From Cryptomeria japonica (lineage: Eukaryota; Streptophyta; Pinopsida; Cupressales; Cupressaceae): DNA of 64,000 nucleotides. Position numbers and translations under genes: made by a program. The DNA lies in the NCBI RefSeq assembly GCF_030272615.1, contig NC_081413.1, forward strand, positions 448,920,538 to 448,984,537. Direction: 5' to 3'. Of the stretch, positions 23,520 through 35,090 are shown one piece after another; positions within the stretch are counted from its first letter, which is position 1, and the number at the start of each line of letters is the position of its first letter. The notes below the pieces were generated by a model that was not told the origin of the DNA, did not search any database, and saw nothing but the letters and a program-made list of their open reading frames with translations.

Positions 23520-26500
23520 CTATAGCATTGACCAATCCTCCTCCGAAGGCAATGCTTGCACATCCAAATTTTGATAGTACTGATATAGATACATGACCTT
23601 ATCGAAAGGCAACCCTATGAGTTCATCATGGACCAGTTTCAAAAGAGCATAGAGTTGGGCAAGGTGAAGAAGAAGGTGTTCCACATCCTCAGTTGAGACA
23701 AGGGCATTCAAGTTCTGGGTGAAGGATCTATCTTGCTGCATGTGCTCAATCTGACTCAATAATTGTTCAATCCTTAATACTGAACCATCAACAGAGAAAG
23801 GGGAAGGAAAACCCAATGAAAGAAACCTTTATATCTATTGCTTGATGGTTGAGATAACAATTTGTAATGGCTCTAATGCGGCTGATATGTGCATGACCAT
23901 TCTGTCATGATTGATGAAAGTATTTGTTTTCTTGATCAGCTGCTTGCGATCATTTATTCCTTTCTCTCTTAGTTCCTCATCTTGAGTTGCATATAGCATC
24001 TAAATCAAGTCTTGAGCTACGGGGATCTTGAAGGATAGGACTACCATCAAACTATCAACTAGAGCTTCCGCCTCTACTCAAAGGGATTGTGCTTCTTGAA
24101 TGAATCTGAGCATAGGCTATAGAGAGGGACTATATTGCTTGATCTTTTCCCAGTGTGAAACATACAATTCTATTAGAATGGTCAAAAAGTCCTGGGGAAC
24201 TTATACCGCAGGTGGAATGCTCTGCAAACACAAAATTTCAGCATCCTTTGCAACCATCTCCTACTGAAACCTACTACATTTGCTTTGTTCAATGGCCACT
24301 TGATTTTATAGGGTGAGGATCGTGGCCTCTCCATCTCGCATAGTTTGTTGCAGCTGTGATGTATGATCTTGTTTGTGCCACAAAAGAGTCTTCAGTTCTA
24401 AGATGCACTCACCGGATTGCTCGAGACTAGCTTCTTTCGCTTTTAGCTCTGCCTCAAATTTCATCTTTTCCTTAGACAATGACACTTGATCCTTACTCAA
24501 TTGGTGGGTATAACCTTCTTTTAGAAGAATCTGTTCCCGAATTTACACTTGCACTTGAGTAGCACCCCTAGAAGCTGCCTTTAATTGATGTATCTCTGAA
24601 TCCTTCTCTTGCAACTCCTTCAGAGCCACGTTTCTTGTTGCCTCTTAGCCTTTTAATTAAGAGCTCACATTGTTGAAAGCTAATTGCAGCTTCCCTTTCT
24701 CCAAATTATCTTGGGCCAGCAGGCTTTGCAGACAATTGATTTCTGAGCTCCAAGCTTTATCCTCCTTTCTCTGCTGGGTGAGGGAATCTCGAAGACTAGC
24801 ATTCTCTGCCTGGATTTTCTCTAGATGGTGACTCTTCTTAATAAAATATGTGGATATAGCTTTTGAAGTCTCCTCCATCATCTCTACTTTGTTTGATGTT
24901 GTGGCACTTTGAAGGCTAACGCCGATAGAATGTAATGTGTAATTATTTGGCCTCATCTGAGATTTCAGCTTGTCAACTTTGGGGAAAAGATTTGCAAAGT
25001 AAAGTCAGTCCTTTTCCTCGCTGAAATGTATCTGTAGATGAGGGCAGGCTGGATGCACACCTTTCTTTTCTTTTTTCTTGCCCATCTTACCAAGACGAGT
25101 AGTTCTAGAATAAGCAACCTGTTGTTGAAACTCATCTCGATTATCAATAACCTCTCCTGTAAAAGTTGCACCCGAGGGAACTGGGAAAGGGAATTGTGAA
25201 ATAGGCCCAATGAAAGCAGTCTGGATGGGGTGAGCCAGAGATGATGGGGAAAATAATAGGACAAAGGGGGAAGCTCCTAATGGGAAAGGGCTTGAGGACG
25301 CTACTCCCATAACCTGAGGAGAGGATTCTCCATAGCCTAGCCTATGCAACAAGGAGGTTGCTTCTATTATTGGCAAGGGAAAAGCTGTAAAGATAAAAGT
25401 CGAGGTCAGGAAAGGAAAAGAGGCCTGTGAGAATATATCTTGGGGATCAATCGGCATACCCATCAAGGCTAAGGTGAGAGTAGTAGGGACTGGGGCTTGC
25501 ATTGCAACAATGAGAATAGTAGAAGAAACAACCTAAGAAAGGGATGAGGGAAAAAGGGGATGTACTTGAGCAGTGGAAGGCACTCGACACTGAAGATGCT
25601 TCCAAGGTTTGAGAGGGTGAGCTCCCCCCAGATGTGCTAGGATGTTGCCTCTTTTTCAGAGTGGAGTCATGCGACTACTTCTCGGACTGCCTTTTACTAG
25701 CCTGCGGATGAGGTCTGCGAGTTGAACTGTCCAAGGGGAGGAGAACTTATGGCTCTAGACCTGTCCCTTCAATATTTATAACCTCCACCCCCTACCGCAG
25801 GGAAACTTCGGGAGATGAGTCCTCACGTGAGGAACTGTCACCTATCTTATCATTGGATTTATTAAACTTACACCACTCCTGCTCAAAACGTTCATCCAAA
25901 GGTGCATTTCCAATGTTGGTTGTAGGCTGACTCACCTCTTGCTGGTAGACCCAAAAGTCTTCCCTTTTCTTCTTGGGCCAGACTAAGGTCGTCATAGTTT
26001 CTAAAATTGCCCGAGGAATAGGCTTTGTGGGGTTAAATTTTTGTAGGGCGAAATAAAACTTTAACAATGGGGGGCATCTTAAGATAGGAAAGTCATCAGG
26101 GCCCACATATAAGCTCGGGTCATCAACCCGGGGGTTTGTATGCTCCACCCATAAATTATGAGGCTCATGCTTAACAACAATCTTTCATTTGGTGAGACTG
26201 CCATTAGGGTCATAACTCTAGGAGTCATCAATCACCACTAAACCGAGTTGCACCATTTTTGACGTCAAGACCTCTTTTGCGATGTTCCTTCGCACTAGAG
26301 TGATTGGGCCAATAGCCTTGTGGTCTTCAGTGATAGAAGTATCATGCTTACTTGGTCCAATGGCTCTTTCAATTCTCACCAACTGCCTTGCAATTTCAAG
26401 AGCCAGGGTTCATTCAGTGACATAAGTAGGCAGCCAGAAAGGTTCTTTAGAGAAACAATGCACTCGACTGAAAGAAAAGTCAAGACCCAAGAACCAGTCA

Positions 26501-27677
26501 CAAGGGGGATGCTCATTCTGCATCTAGTTCATCTGAACCTGGGATAAATGGGCTAATGGTTCACTAGGGATTATGCCAAGATCCTTGAGTACAAGAGTCA
26601 TTAAAAGGTTAGAAAACTGGTATGAATAATTTCAGGCTAGCAAAAGGGGTGTCCAATAGGAAACCAACATTCTAATTCCAGACTTGTCACAAATAGCCAA
26701 TCGCATGAACTGACCAAAGAAGGCCTCATTTTGGTGCAATATCAGATGGACTAATACTAAGGAAAACTTGAAGCATCACAACTATTGGAACTTCGATAAT
26801 TGCTTGACTATGGCCTTAGAAATAGTTGTAGAGAAGTCAAAATGAAACAACTCCCTTTGTTTCCTGCACTTGAAGAGAAACCCCATCATTGCGGCTGTGA
26901 TATCTTTGTCATTGTCACCACCACATAGCCAAGCAAGGGTAGAAGAAATATCTTTGAGGTCCTCTTGCCTTAGATCTCTATAGGATAGGGGAAACTTTAG
27001 AAGTCTAGAAGAAAAACTTCGATTGAGAATGCTTTGACAAAATGTCAATGCATCTCTCCTAGTGCTCCAGAATTATTCCATTGATCTTTTTGAGAAAACC
27101 TCTATCCCTTCAAAGATCAGGCAGCACATCATCTCCCTTATGGCCTCTGGAGATACTACCAACCTCAAGAGGGAGTCATTGACGGAGCATGTGGTGGGAT
27201 CAAAAAACTTAGTGCAAGCTACAATTAGATCAAGGCAGTATGGGACCATAGGAACCATGAATTGGGGAGCTCCACTATTCCAGAAATGAACTACCATGAT
27301 TGAGGGTCGGTTCTATGATGAAGCATTTTGGAGCATACAGCCTCTTTGAGGCTCTTAGGTTGCTTACGAACCTGAGGCTCAAAAATATTCTACAAGGAGT
27401 CCAAAATGACAGATGTATTTCAAGTAGTCCTTTTGGCCCTAGTCTTTGTTCATGGATACTCCACCCTCAGAGGAATGGCATGAGAAGAATAGGGTAATTC
27501 TCCAAAGACATCAACCCAGAAACTTACAGAAACATAAACTACGAAAGCTGCTTTGGACTCCATTACAGGCAAACTTTTTGGCTCTTTTTGCTGAAACCTT
27601 CTAAAGCCGGGAGAGAAAAACACTTGGGTGTACAAGACGGATGAAGAATAGGGAGTAACTTCAGGCCATAAATGCAA
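23520..27677 (-). pseudogene. G2 ORF3, third ORF downstream of pol, function unknown
   Basis: About 1,390 codons between integrase and the 3' LTR, the position of env or other extra genes. Segments in order: 27677-27450 (SSVLYTQVFFSPGFRRFQQK), a readable but stop-bearing stretch to 27300, 27297-27073, 27048-26782 (ISSTLAWLCGGDNDKD), 26148-25792 (DDFPILRCPPLLKFYFALQK), 25502-25005 (Ser/Pro/Leu-rich), 24956-24306 (coiled coil, EKIQAENASLRDSLTQQRKE) and 23816-23520 (helical C-terminus ending PSEEDWSML). Frames shift near 27300 and near 25700, and several stops are present. No in-frame ATG was found at the apparent start. No signal peptide or membrane segment is evident, so I would not call it an envelope protein. 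Confidence 0.65.
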
Positions 27678-27733
27678 TGCATGCCTAGATTTTTGAATAG
27701 AGAATGTTTAATGGAAAATGCCTGCTTACACTC

Positions 27734-28819
27734 ATGCTAGCTCAATTTGTAGATACAATAAACTCTCGAGGATGATGAGCATCATCTTTCACACTTCCCA
27801 AGATTGCATTTCGTGAACCCGCCATTTCTTGAGAGCAATATATTCAGGAAAATGTTTTCTTTGATCGAGATAATCGACAGGTAGTAAATTTTGCACGAGA
27901 TGAGATAGTCCAATGGAACTTGATATTTAAAACATGATGTACCTATACATGCACGTGGCTCTTGGCTATATTGACCCTTTCTTCGAGGTACCTGACGGGA
28001 CATCAACATTTTGAAACCAAGCTCATTCGCTTGATGCAAATTAATGGAAACATGATAGAAGCATTGGGGTTTGGAAAGGTATGCGCCTTAAGTATTCATC
28101 ATCTCCTACTGAAATTATGCTATAAATATGTCTTTTTCAGGCAATCCTTCTACACAGTATAAGTTTTAATGATAGAGCTTCTATAGCCATGGATACTCCA
28201 GTTAGGCTTGTCTGATCAAAGACTACTATCGATGACACATAGGAAAAACCCATTGATATTAGCCACCATTAAGTCGATACTCAAGGAAGACTTCATTGAG
28301 AATGTGGACCTGTACCGAGTGAACATGTATATCTTCTCGTAGTTCATAGCCTCACTACTGGATTGCGGTCAGCCTTGGCTGCTAGCTTTGTAGCTGACCA
28401 AAGCTCTCTTTTCCCAAGATTTCTTAGGCAGACTGGAAGATGTGATTTCCTATTACGTCCCTTTCCGAGGGCTCCCACTACCATCTGACCTAGAGCAGTT
28501 CATCACTTGCAACAAGGAGGTAGCTTGGCACCCACTCATCGATGGGCTGAAAACAATGACATTGTCCTCTCATTGGTATCACGTCAAGCTTGCTATGGAG
28601 TTCTTCCTGTGAGTTAATTTGATAGTTTTGGTCCTAGAAGATACAGACAGGTATACTGAATTCAAGGACTACATCTTCTCGAGGATTCTGATGCCAAATC
28701 AACAACCAAACCTAGTTGTTGTCTACATCCCCAGGGAGTCTGAGAGTGTCTCTGACCCTGAGTGGCTAGGAGAAGAGGACTCTTCAGATGATGACAAGGA
28801 TGATACTGAAGAAATCTGA
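27734..28819 (+). pseudogene. Antisense ORF (aORF) of G2, broken
   Basis: A coding-like plus-strand relic opposite to pol. It starts at ATG 27734 (MLAQFVDTIN), continues after a shift with HFPRLHFVNPPFLES and FARDEIVQWNLIFK, and ends in a long frame (about 28235-28819) with LEDVISYYVPFRGLPLPSDL and an acidic tail (EEDSSDDDKDDTEEI). In that frame the only stops are at 28339, 28393 and 28610 (TAG, TAG, TGA), each one transition from CAG or CGA. A GT...TTTTTCAG segment at 28079-28140 could be a 62-bp intron. An AATAAA follows at 28931. Antisense ORFs between pol and the 3' LTR are known in Tat elements (e.g. Grande). Function is unknown. Confidence 0.6.
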
Positions 28820-29076
28820 TGAGCCCGCTACTGATTGTCACCTTGAACTTGCACAAAATGAATGAAGGAAAAAAGGGGGGGGGCCAAGAGCCGGCTCATT
28901 TTGTAATGGAAATACCAAAATGTTTAATATAATAAAATTTTCTCTTTTCTTCTATTTTGGCATTCTTTGCGATCTTTGTCTTACTTGGCACTAGCAGGGA
29001 AAAAATGAGATAAATAGGCATGAACAAAACTATTCACAATATATACAATATACACACTTAAATGGGAAAAGAACAC
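28820..29076 (+). other. 3' flank of the aORF: purine/G run and poly(A) signal
   Basis: Contains a run of A then nine G near 28871-28885 and AATAAA at 28931-28936, followed by a T-rich stretch. This is consistent with a 3' UTR of a plus-strand transcript. There is no ORF here. Confidence 0.45.
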
Positions 29077-30355
29077 TTAGTGAAAAGGTTTAAGGTGGAA
29101 ATCATTAACCAGAATAGGGAGGGGATCCCCATTCATGTCTTTGAGTTTGAATGCATTGAAACCTTTACAATGCAAAATGCAGAAAGGTCCTTCCCATAGA
29201 CAATCAAACTTGGTGTGTTGGCTAGGATTTGCTGCCATCTCATTGTATTTAAACACAAGGTCTGTGGGGCTGAAAACTAGATTAGAGCTCTTTTTGCTGT
29301 CAAACCTCCTTTTGATGACTTCTTTCCTATCTTGGAGAGCCACAAAGGCTACTCCCTCGCTTCGTCTAGCTCCATAATCTCTGCCAATCTTACAGCCATA
29401 GGGCCGTTTTCAGCCACTTCCATGGATTTTAGTAGTTGCAGTGCTAGGATCTCTAGAGACATAGGGAAAAGTACATCATTTTTGTACACCAACTTATATG
29501 GGGAGTTTTCTAGGATTTGTTTAGGTGTTATGGAGTCTGCCCATAATGCACTTCTCAAGTGATGGTGCCACTGCCGCTTATATTTAGAACCTATTCTTCT
29601 AATAAGTCTGATCAAATTCTTGTTAGTAAATTCAACAAGTCCATTCCCCTGGGGATAATAGTTAGAAGAGGTTTTGAGATAGATACCTCTGTTGAGGGTG
29701 AACTGGGTAATTCACGAGCTAGTGAATGCACACGCATTATCTGATATAATAGTTTTGGGTGAATTGTACCGACATTCTAGGTCCTTTGGGAAAGCCAACA
29801 CTTCATTTTCTGATGAATTATTTAAAGGAATGGCTTCAAACCATCTGGTGAAATAATCGGTACCGGTCAGGATCCACTTCTGTCTGGCCAAACTGTGGGG
29901 ATTGATCATTCTGATAAAATCAAGCCCTATTGAGTGAAAGGCTCTTCTACAGACATGGGCCTGAGTAGCATTACAATTTTCTTACCCCTTCCTATGTAGT
30001 ACTGGTACTCCTTGCACTCCCTTACTAGATTGTGTGTATCTTTGAACATAGAAGGCCAAAAATACCCAGCTTGAGTAATCTTGATAGTAGTCATTGGTGC
30101 AGAGAAATGGCCTCCTGAGGAGTCATAGTGGAATTCGTGTAGGAGTTTATCCACCTAGCTCTGATCTACATAGCAGACCATGATTCCATCAAAATTTCTT
30201 TTCAAAAGAATTCTATCTATTAAGTGAAAACCGTTGTTTTGGAGTCTATAAAACCTTCTCTTTGTGAGAAGAACAACTTCGGGAAAAATCCTGGTCTTCA
30301 TGAATTGATTTCTTTTGTCAATCCAGCCTTCATGAGGAGCATCAGGAACAAACAT
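29077..30355 (-). pseudogene. G2 integrase
   Basis: Read on the minus strand through several shifts. The zinc domain near 30140-29990 has HYDSSGGH and CKEYQYY, so the second Cys of the CxxC pair has become Tyr. The catalytic core has TGTDYFTRWFEAIPL (first Asp), IISDNACAFTSS (second Asp) and YYPQGNGLVEFTNK (Glu). The C-terminal segment 29343-29077 includes FSPTDLVFKYN and LWEGPFCI, the GPY/F-like module of Gypsy integrases. It would insert the DNA copy; this copy is inactive. Confidence 0.85.
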
Positions 30356-30399
30356 AATTATTTCCTCTGTGGTTGCTTTGTCATCACGGGACTCGCATC

Positions 30400-30870
30400 C
30401 TTGAACTATATATTTGCATAGGCCTCTTTCGCAAATGAGCTTCGTTGGCTTGACATCGAAATCATATTCTAGGATCTTAGTGATCCAATTTGCCCTTTTT
30501 CTATGATGTCACCCTCCATAATGTATTCTCGCACCGTGGGATGAGCTATGTACACCATTGTTTTATTACAGGCGATGAAATGCCTGAATTTTTTTAGTCC
30601 TTTTACTACTGCTAAGGCCCGCTTCTCGACAAAGTTGTATCTGGTCTCATAATTCTTAAGAGTCTTTGAATGGAAAACTATGGGATGCTCACCTCCTTTT
30701 TGGGTTAGGACCATGGTGATGCTTTGCTGGCCAGAAAAAACATACATTATGAAGTCTTTTGACATGTATGGGTTAGACAATATGGGAGTTGAATAGATGG
30801 CGTCTTTAATTTCATCAAAATCATTTTTGGCCTCAGTAGTCCATTTGAAATAGATATCTTTTTTTAACAT
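30400..30870 (-). pseudogene. G2 Gypsy-type RNase H
   Basis: Directly follows RT. Motifs: KKDIYFKWTTEAKNDFDEIK, IMYVFSGQQSITMVLTQK (the catalytic-Asp region, with Val-Phe-Ser where Asp-Ala-Ser is usual), HPIVFHSKTLKNYETRYNFV and EKRALAVVKGLKKFRHFI. It would degrade the RNA strand during reverse transcription. The frame stops at 30469. Confidence 0.85.
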
Positions 30871-30946
30871 GAGGGTGATGGGTCTTATTATTCCGGCAAA
30901 GTAAAAAATAAAAACTACTAATAAAATTGACTTTCCCTAAAAATGA

Positions 30947-31950
30947 TTAGATTCCCTTTTTGTCGAAGGGGAGGGGAAGGTCTTTAATTGCTTTGACTCT
31001 ATCTGGGTCAATGGAAACACCCTCCTTTAAAACTATATGCCTGAGCAACTTTCCTTGAGGAACCCCAAAGATACACTTCTTTGGGTTCAAGGAAATCCCA
31101 AATTCAAGACCATTTTGGAGTACTAATTCGAGATGGTCAAAATGATCTTCTCGGTGCTTGGAAAATATAGTTAGGTCATCTAGGTATATTAAGATGATCC
31201 TATTAATGAGTTCCTTAAAAGCTAAATCCATGGCCCTTTGAAAAGTTGCCTCAACATTTGACAATCTGAAGGGCATCTTTTGGTATGCAAACATTCCCCA
31301 CTCGGTGGTGAATGTTGTCTTGTGCTGGTCCTTAGGTTTCACACTTACCTGGTTATATCCTGAAAAAACTGTCAAGCATCAAGAGCATCTCTGATCCCGC
31401 CACCGTGTTGAGTAATTGCTCCATTGATGGCAAAGGATAGTGATCCTTGAGAGATGCTTGATTCAGATCTCAGAAATCCACATAGAGCCGGATATCTCCA
31501 TTCTTTTCCCTTATGGCCACTAAATTAGACACCCATGTATTGTGTTTTATGGGGTAAATGGTCCTTGATTCGATCAGCTTTTTCAGCTCCTATGCCATGA
31601 GAGATTCAAGTTTTGGGTTAACCATCCTTTGCTTCTACTAGACTAGCTTGGCTTCATTTGCAAGCTCAATGGTATGCTGAATGATGTTAGGATCATATCC
31701 TTTTAAATCATCATAAGACCAAGCCAATACACCTTCATACTCATCACAGTATCAGGCCAATTTCTTTATGTCTTTGGGGGAAACATCTTTTTCTACCTTA
31801 AGAACTCTTCCACTGCCTATTGAAATTTTGATGTAATCTCCTTTGTTCGTTGTGAGCTTACACTTATCCTTTTTGACAATCTTGTGGTCAAACAAGTTCT
31901 CCAAAGTGATCAAATTGTTGTGGAGCTTGTTAGACCTCTACTAGATGACC
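30947..31950 (-). pseudogene. G2 reverse transcriptase
   Basis: The upstream finger region (about 31720-31385) is readable with stops: AWSYDDLKGYDPNIIQHTI, NTWVSNLVAIREKNGDIRL and LYVDF-DLNQASLKDHYPLP. The intact 142-codon segment 31375-30947 holds FSGYNQVSVKPKD, EWGMFAYQKMPFRLSN and the catalytic box IILIYLDDLTIFS. It then continues toward RNase H. Ty3/Gypsy RT is clear. Confidence 0.92.
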
Positions 31951-32051
31951 TAATTTACATAGGCTTCCTTTACCCTAGGCTGCAGCTGATTAGCAAATTC
32001 TCCTGAACTTTGGATGAACAAAGCAATTTGTTCATCACTCTCGAAAACCTG

Positions 32052-32586
32052 CTAGTGAGTATCATTATCAGGGATAGCCAAGCGGCCAACCACACTGACC
32101 GCTTGGGAGCTGGTGAGTAAGTCAATGGCAGGGTCAAATTGGACTCTGATTGTAGCCATTCGGTCAACTGTGGTATTTAGTTTTTGAGGAATGCTTATGA
32201 TATTGAAAGCATCGAAACTCTCTATTAGATCCCATGTCCTGGCATAGTAATACCTCATGCGGATGTGCTTGGCACTGGATATCCCCCGAACTTGATGGAC
32301 CACTAGCTCAGAATTCCCAAGGACTTTCAACTTTTTTATGCCCATCCTTTTTGCCATGCTCAAACCTTGAATTGGTACTTCATATTCTGCTTCATTGTTA
32401 AAGCATGCAAACTGCAATCAGAAAGGCTTTAGGATTTGTTTGCCCAAAGGGGGGTGAGAAAAATTCCCACTCTAGAGCCCATATTGCATTTGGCATCATC
32501 GAAGTGCAGGGTCCATAGTGTTGAAGATATCTACTCTTTGGAGAATGGTTCTTTAGTGAGATTTGGGATGATCTGGTTCTCTTCAA
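32052..32586 (-). pseudogene. G2 additional RNase H (RVT_3 / archaeal-like type), upstream of RT
   Basis: The minus-strand N-terminal part (about 32525-32420, other frame) reads LHFDDAKCNMGS and VGIFLTPPLGK. The main segment 32417-32052 reads FACFNNEAEYEVPIQGLSMA, GIKKLKVLGNSELVVHQVRG and DRMATIRVQFD. This is the second, plant-type RNase H (DGA..GS..G, NNxAEYEAL, GDSxLVV). Here the first catalytic DGA is DDA and GDS is GNS. It lies between protease and RT, whereas classical Tat elements carry it after the Gypsy RNase H. Confidence 0.85.
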
Positions 32587-32773
32587 AAATGCAATAGGTA
32601 CCTGTGCCGGTGGTGTGGTAATTAGAGAAACGGTCCAAATTTATGAACTCATTCAAGAAGACTTCTTTCTCAAGTGGAATCTCTCTAGTTACTTTTTCAT
32701 CTTCTAAGATCTCTACCACTTTCTGCTCCTCATTTGATATAGAGGTGTGTGTAGGCTCAAAATTGATCATGGC

Positions 32774-33805
32774 CTAGTCAGCTACATGTTTAGCATGGAG
32801 GAGTTTTGAGAGGATTTTTAACTTGGCACCATGTTGGGTGCAGAGGATGAAATGAGACCAATCTAATGACATATAGCCTCTTATTTTTGTGGTGAAGTCT
32901 CGGGAAAGATAGAGCCCAAAGATAGGTGGGATGTCGATGACCACCACTTCTTGAGATATCATAACACTTGGACATGCAAACAAAGTCAGAAGGAGGCTCT
33001 TAATAAGACCTACCATCTGGACCTTATTCCTATCAAGCTGCATAACACCTTTATTAAAAGGGTCATACCTGATGTTCAATACCTCAGCGATTTGTTTAGG
33101 CATGACGGTGGTGCTAGCCCCAAAATCTATCATGGAATTATGCAATAGTTTATCTCCAACTATAAGGGTAAGGTAGAAAGGATTTGTCTTAGGCTTACCT
33201 TCTCTCTGAACATCAAGGGGTGAGTCTTCATTTTTCAATACGACCGGAGAGTACGTTTTGCCTACTATGGGTTGGAGACCCATCTCGTCAGTCCGAAGAG
33301 ATTGTGGAATTATCCCACTTGCATCCTTCCCGTCATAACACAAGGCCTCTCTTAGTTGATTCTTTTTCTTTGAAATACTCAGGAGGTCCCATAAAGAGAC
33401 ATGAGCTAGGGACTTCTTCAATTGTTCCACCACATCCAACACTTGAGGTGTGAGAATCTTTGACTCTTTCATCTTATAAGGGATGAACTCTTTTCTTGGA
33501 TAGGCCGAGTTAATGGTCGATTGTTTAGGGAGTTTGTCCATGGGCATTTCTCTTGAATTGTTAGTCCTTTCCTTGGTCAAACACCTTTTAGAGAGGAGGT
33601 TATAATATGAGTGCGTGAGAGGGGTTCCATCCTTTAAGGTGGTTGCATCGTTGGTCAGCATTACATCCTCGTCTTCCATCCATGAAAAAAGTGCATGATC
33701 GGGGGAGATCTCTACTTCTTGCTGCAATGACATCCCTTGCATCTGAGTGACAAAAGTTGCATTATGCATACCCAAAGATATATATGTAGACTCATCATGC
33801 ATCAT
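32774..33805 (-). pseudogene. G2 protease region
   Basis: A 343-codon frame. At about residues 217-240 it carries LLHNSMIDFGASTTVMPKQI, the aspartic-protease loop with Asp-Phe-Gly replacing Asp-Ser-Gly, followed by the DPFNKGVMQLDRNKVQMVG stretch common in this family. The N-terminal part is an unassigned linker from gag. A further frame (32770-32531) connects to the extra RNase H. Confidence 0.8.
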
Positions 33806-33833
33806 GCCTGAATTCCTTCGTTCTGTGACCTTC

Positions 33834-34899
33834 TGCTACAAATTTCCTCTTGGACAGTTCCTTAAAGTATGAGCATTGTTACATGGAAAACACCAAGAAT
33901 TAGTGTCATCCACCAGGTTATTTTGACCCACTATCAGCTCCCTACCAGTGGTTGGGTAGACAGTTTGAAACGGATTTGGAATCAGGACTATTTGGCCATT
34001 CGACTATGGAGATTTGTCAGCATGGTGATTCATATGTTGGTATGGAGGTCGATTCCCTTGAAAGTTTTGCTGAAAAGGGGGTTTGGCGGGTGAGACCTAG
34101 GCTCTTTTTAGGTTGATAATCTCATTAGAGAAAGACCTCAAGAGATTCTTCATATTGCTAACTTTGGCAGCCAGAGTGGACGTTTGGGGAGCAGGAAATG
34201 ATACATAGACTGCAAAGAAGACATACTCGGAGTAGTTTCTTCTAAGACTTGAGTGGATATCTTAGGGAATACTGGCATTGTAGGGTGAGGGGCTAGCTTC
34301 TCGGTACCGATAAGGTTATTTTTCGCTTGGACTTTTATGTCAAATGCTTGTGGGAGAGTATTGCCTCCTAAAGATTCAATCATTACTGATATGTTAGAAT
34401 TGAAAGATTTTAAATAGAATATGAAAGCCATATCCATCAAAGGGCGAGTAGAAAAAAGTATCCTCTACCAGGTTTTCTGAAACCTCAGATTAAAATCAGT
34501 TAGTGCTTCCGGTGGGGCCCTCTTTATTGTGATCAATTGGTGCATCAAGGATGACCTCTCGGCCTTATCCAAGAATCTCTGAAAAAAAGTGATCTCCAGC
34601 TAATCCCAATCTCCTATAGTACTAGGGCCTAAAGACCTGAACCAATCCAAAGCCCTTCCTTTGAAAGAGGCTATGAGAAATATTAGAGCCACATTCTGTT
34701 CGGTAATCCCATGGATAGTGCAGATAGTGGCTACATCCTGCAAATGCTCCCTGGGATTTTTATGACATTCTCCTATGAACTTGGGTATGGCTTTGAGCAT
34801 AGCTATCGGGATGGCTCCCTAGATCATAGGTGGAGTTGGGGGAATGAGAGGGCTCCCATTATCTCAGGTCACAAAATTTATGGGGCGAACGTGTGCCAT
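33834..34899 (-). pseudogene. G2 gag
   Basis: Starts at ATG 34899 (MAHVRPINFVT). Capsid motifs: PKFIGECHKNPREHLQDV, FLIASFKGRALDWFRSLGPS and FFQRFLDKAERSSLM (after a stop), then LTDFNLRFQKTW. A Cys/His knuckle is at about 33892-33855 (WCFPCNNAHTLRNC). The upstream frame is continuous from 34899 to 34150 apart from stops. Confidence 0.85.
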
Positions 34900-35057
34900 T
34901 GCAATGTGGATGACTATGGGAAAACTTAGTGAGGGTGAAGTTGTGGCTGAATGAATGGTCACCAGAGGTGGAAAGAGAAAGTGAGGATTTAAAGTTGTCT
35001 AACTCTTGATGATAGGCTTATGACTCATAAACTAGCTCAGGATTATATTTGAACTTT

Positions 35058-35077
35058 GGGTCCCACTAGGTGTGCCA
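35058..35077 (-). promoter_or_regulatory. G2 primer-binding site
   Basis: On the minus strand: TGGCACACCTAGTGGGACCC, 13 bases after the 5' LTR end. It has the same form as the G1 site at 36978-36960 and as the TGGCGCCCACCGTGGGGCC-type sites I associate with Tat elements. Confidence 0.6.
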
Positions 35078-35090
35078 GAAAAAGAACCGT

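Noticed and set aside
23520-27677. Calling G2 ORF3 an envelope gene
   Set aside because: Position fits, but no signal peptide, furin-like site or membrane anchor is visible.
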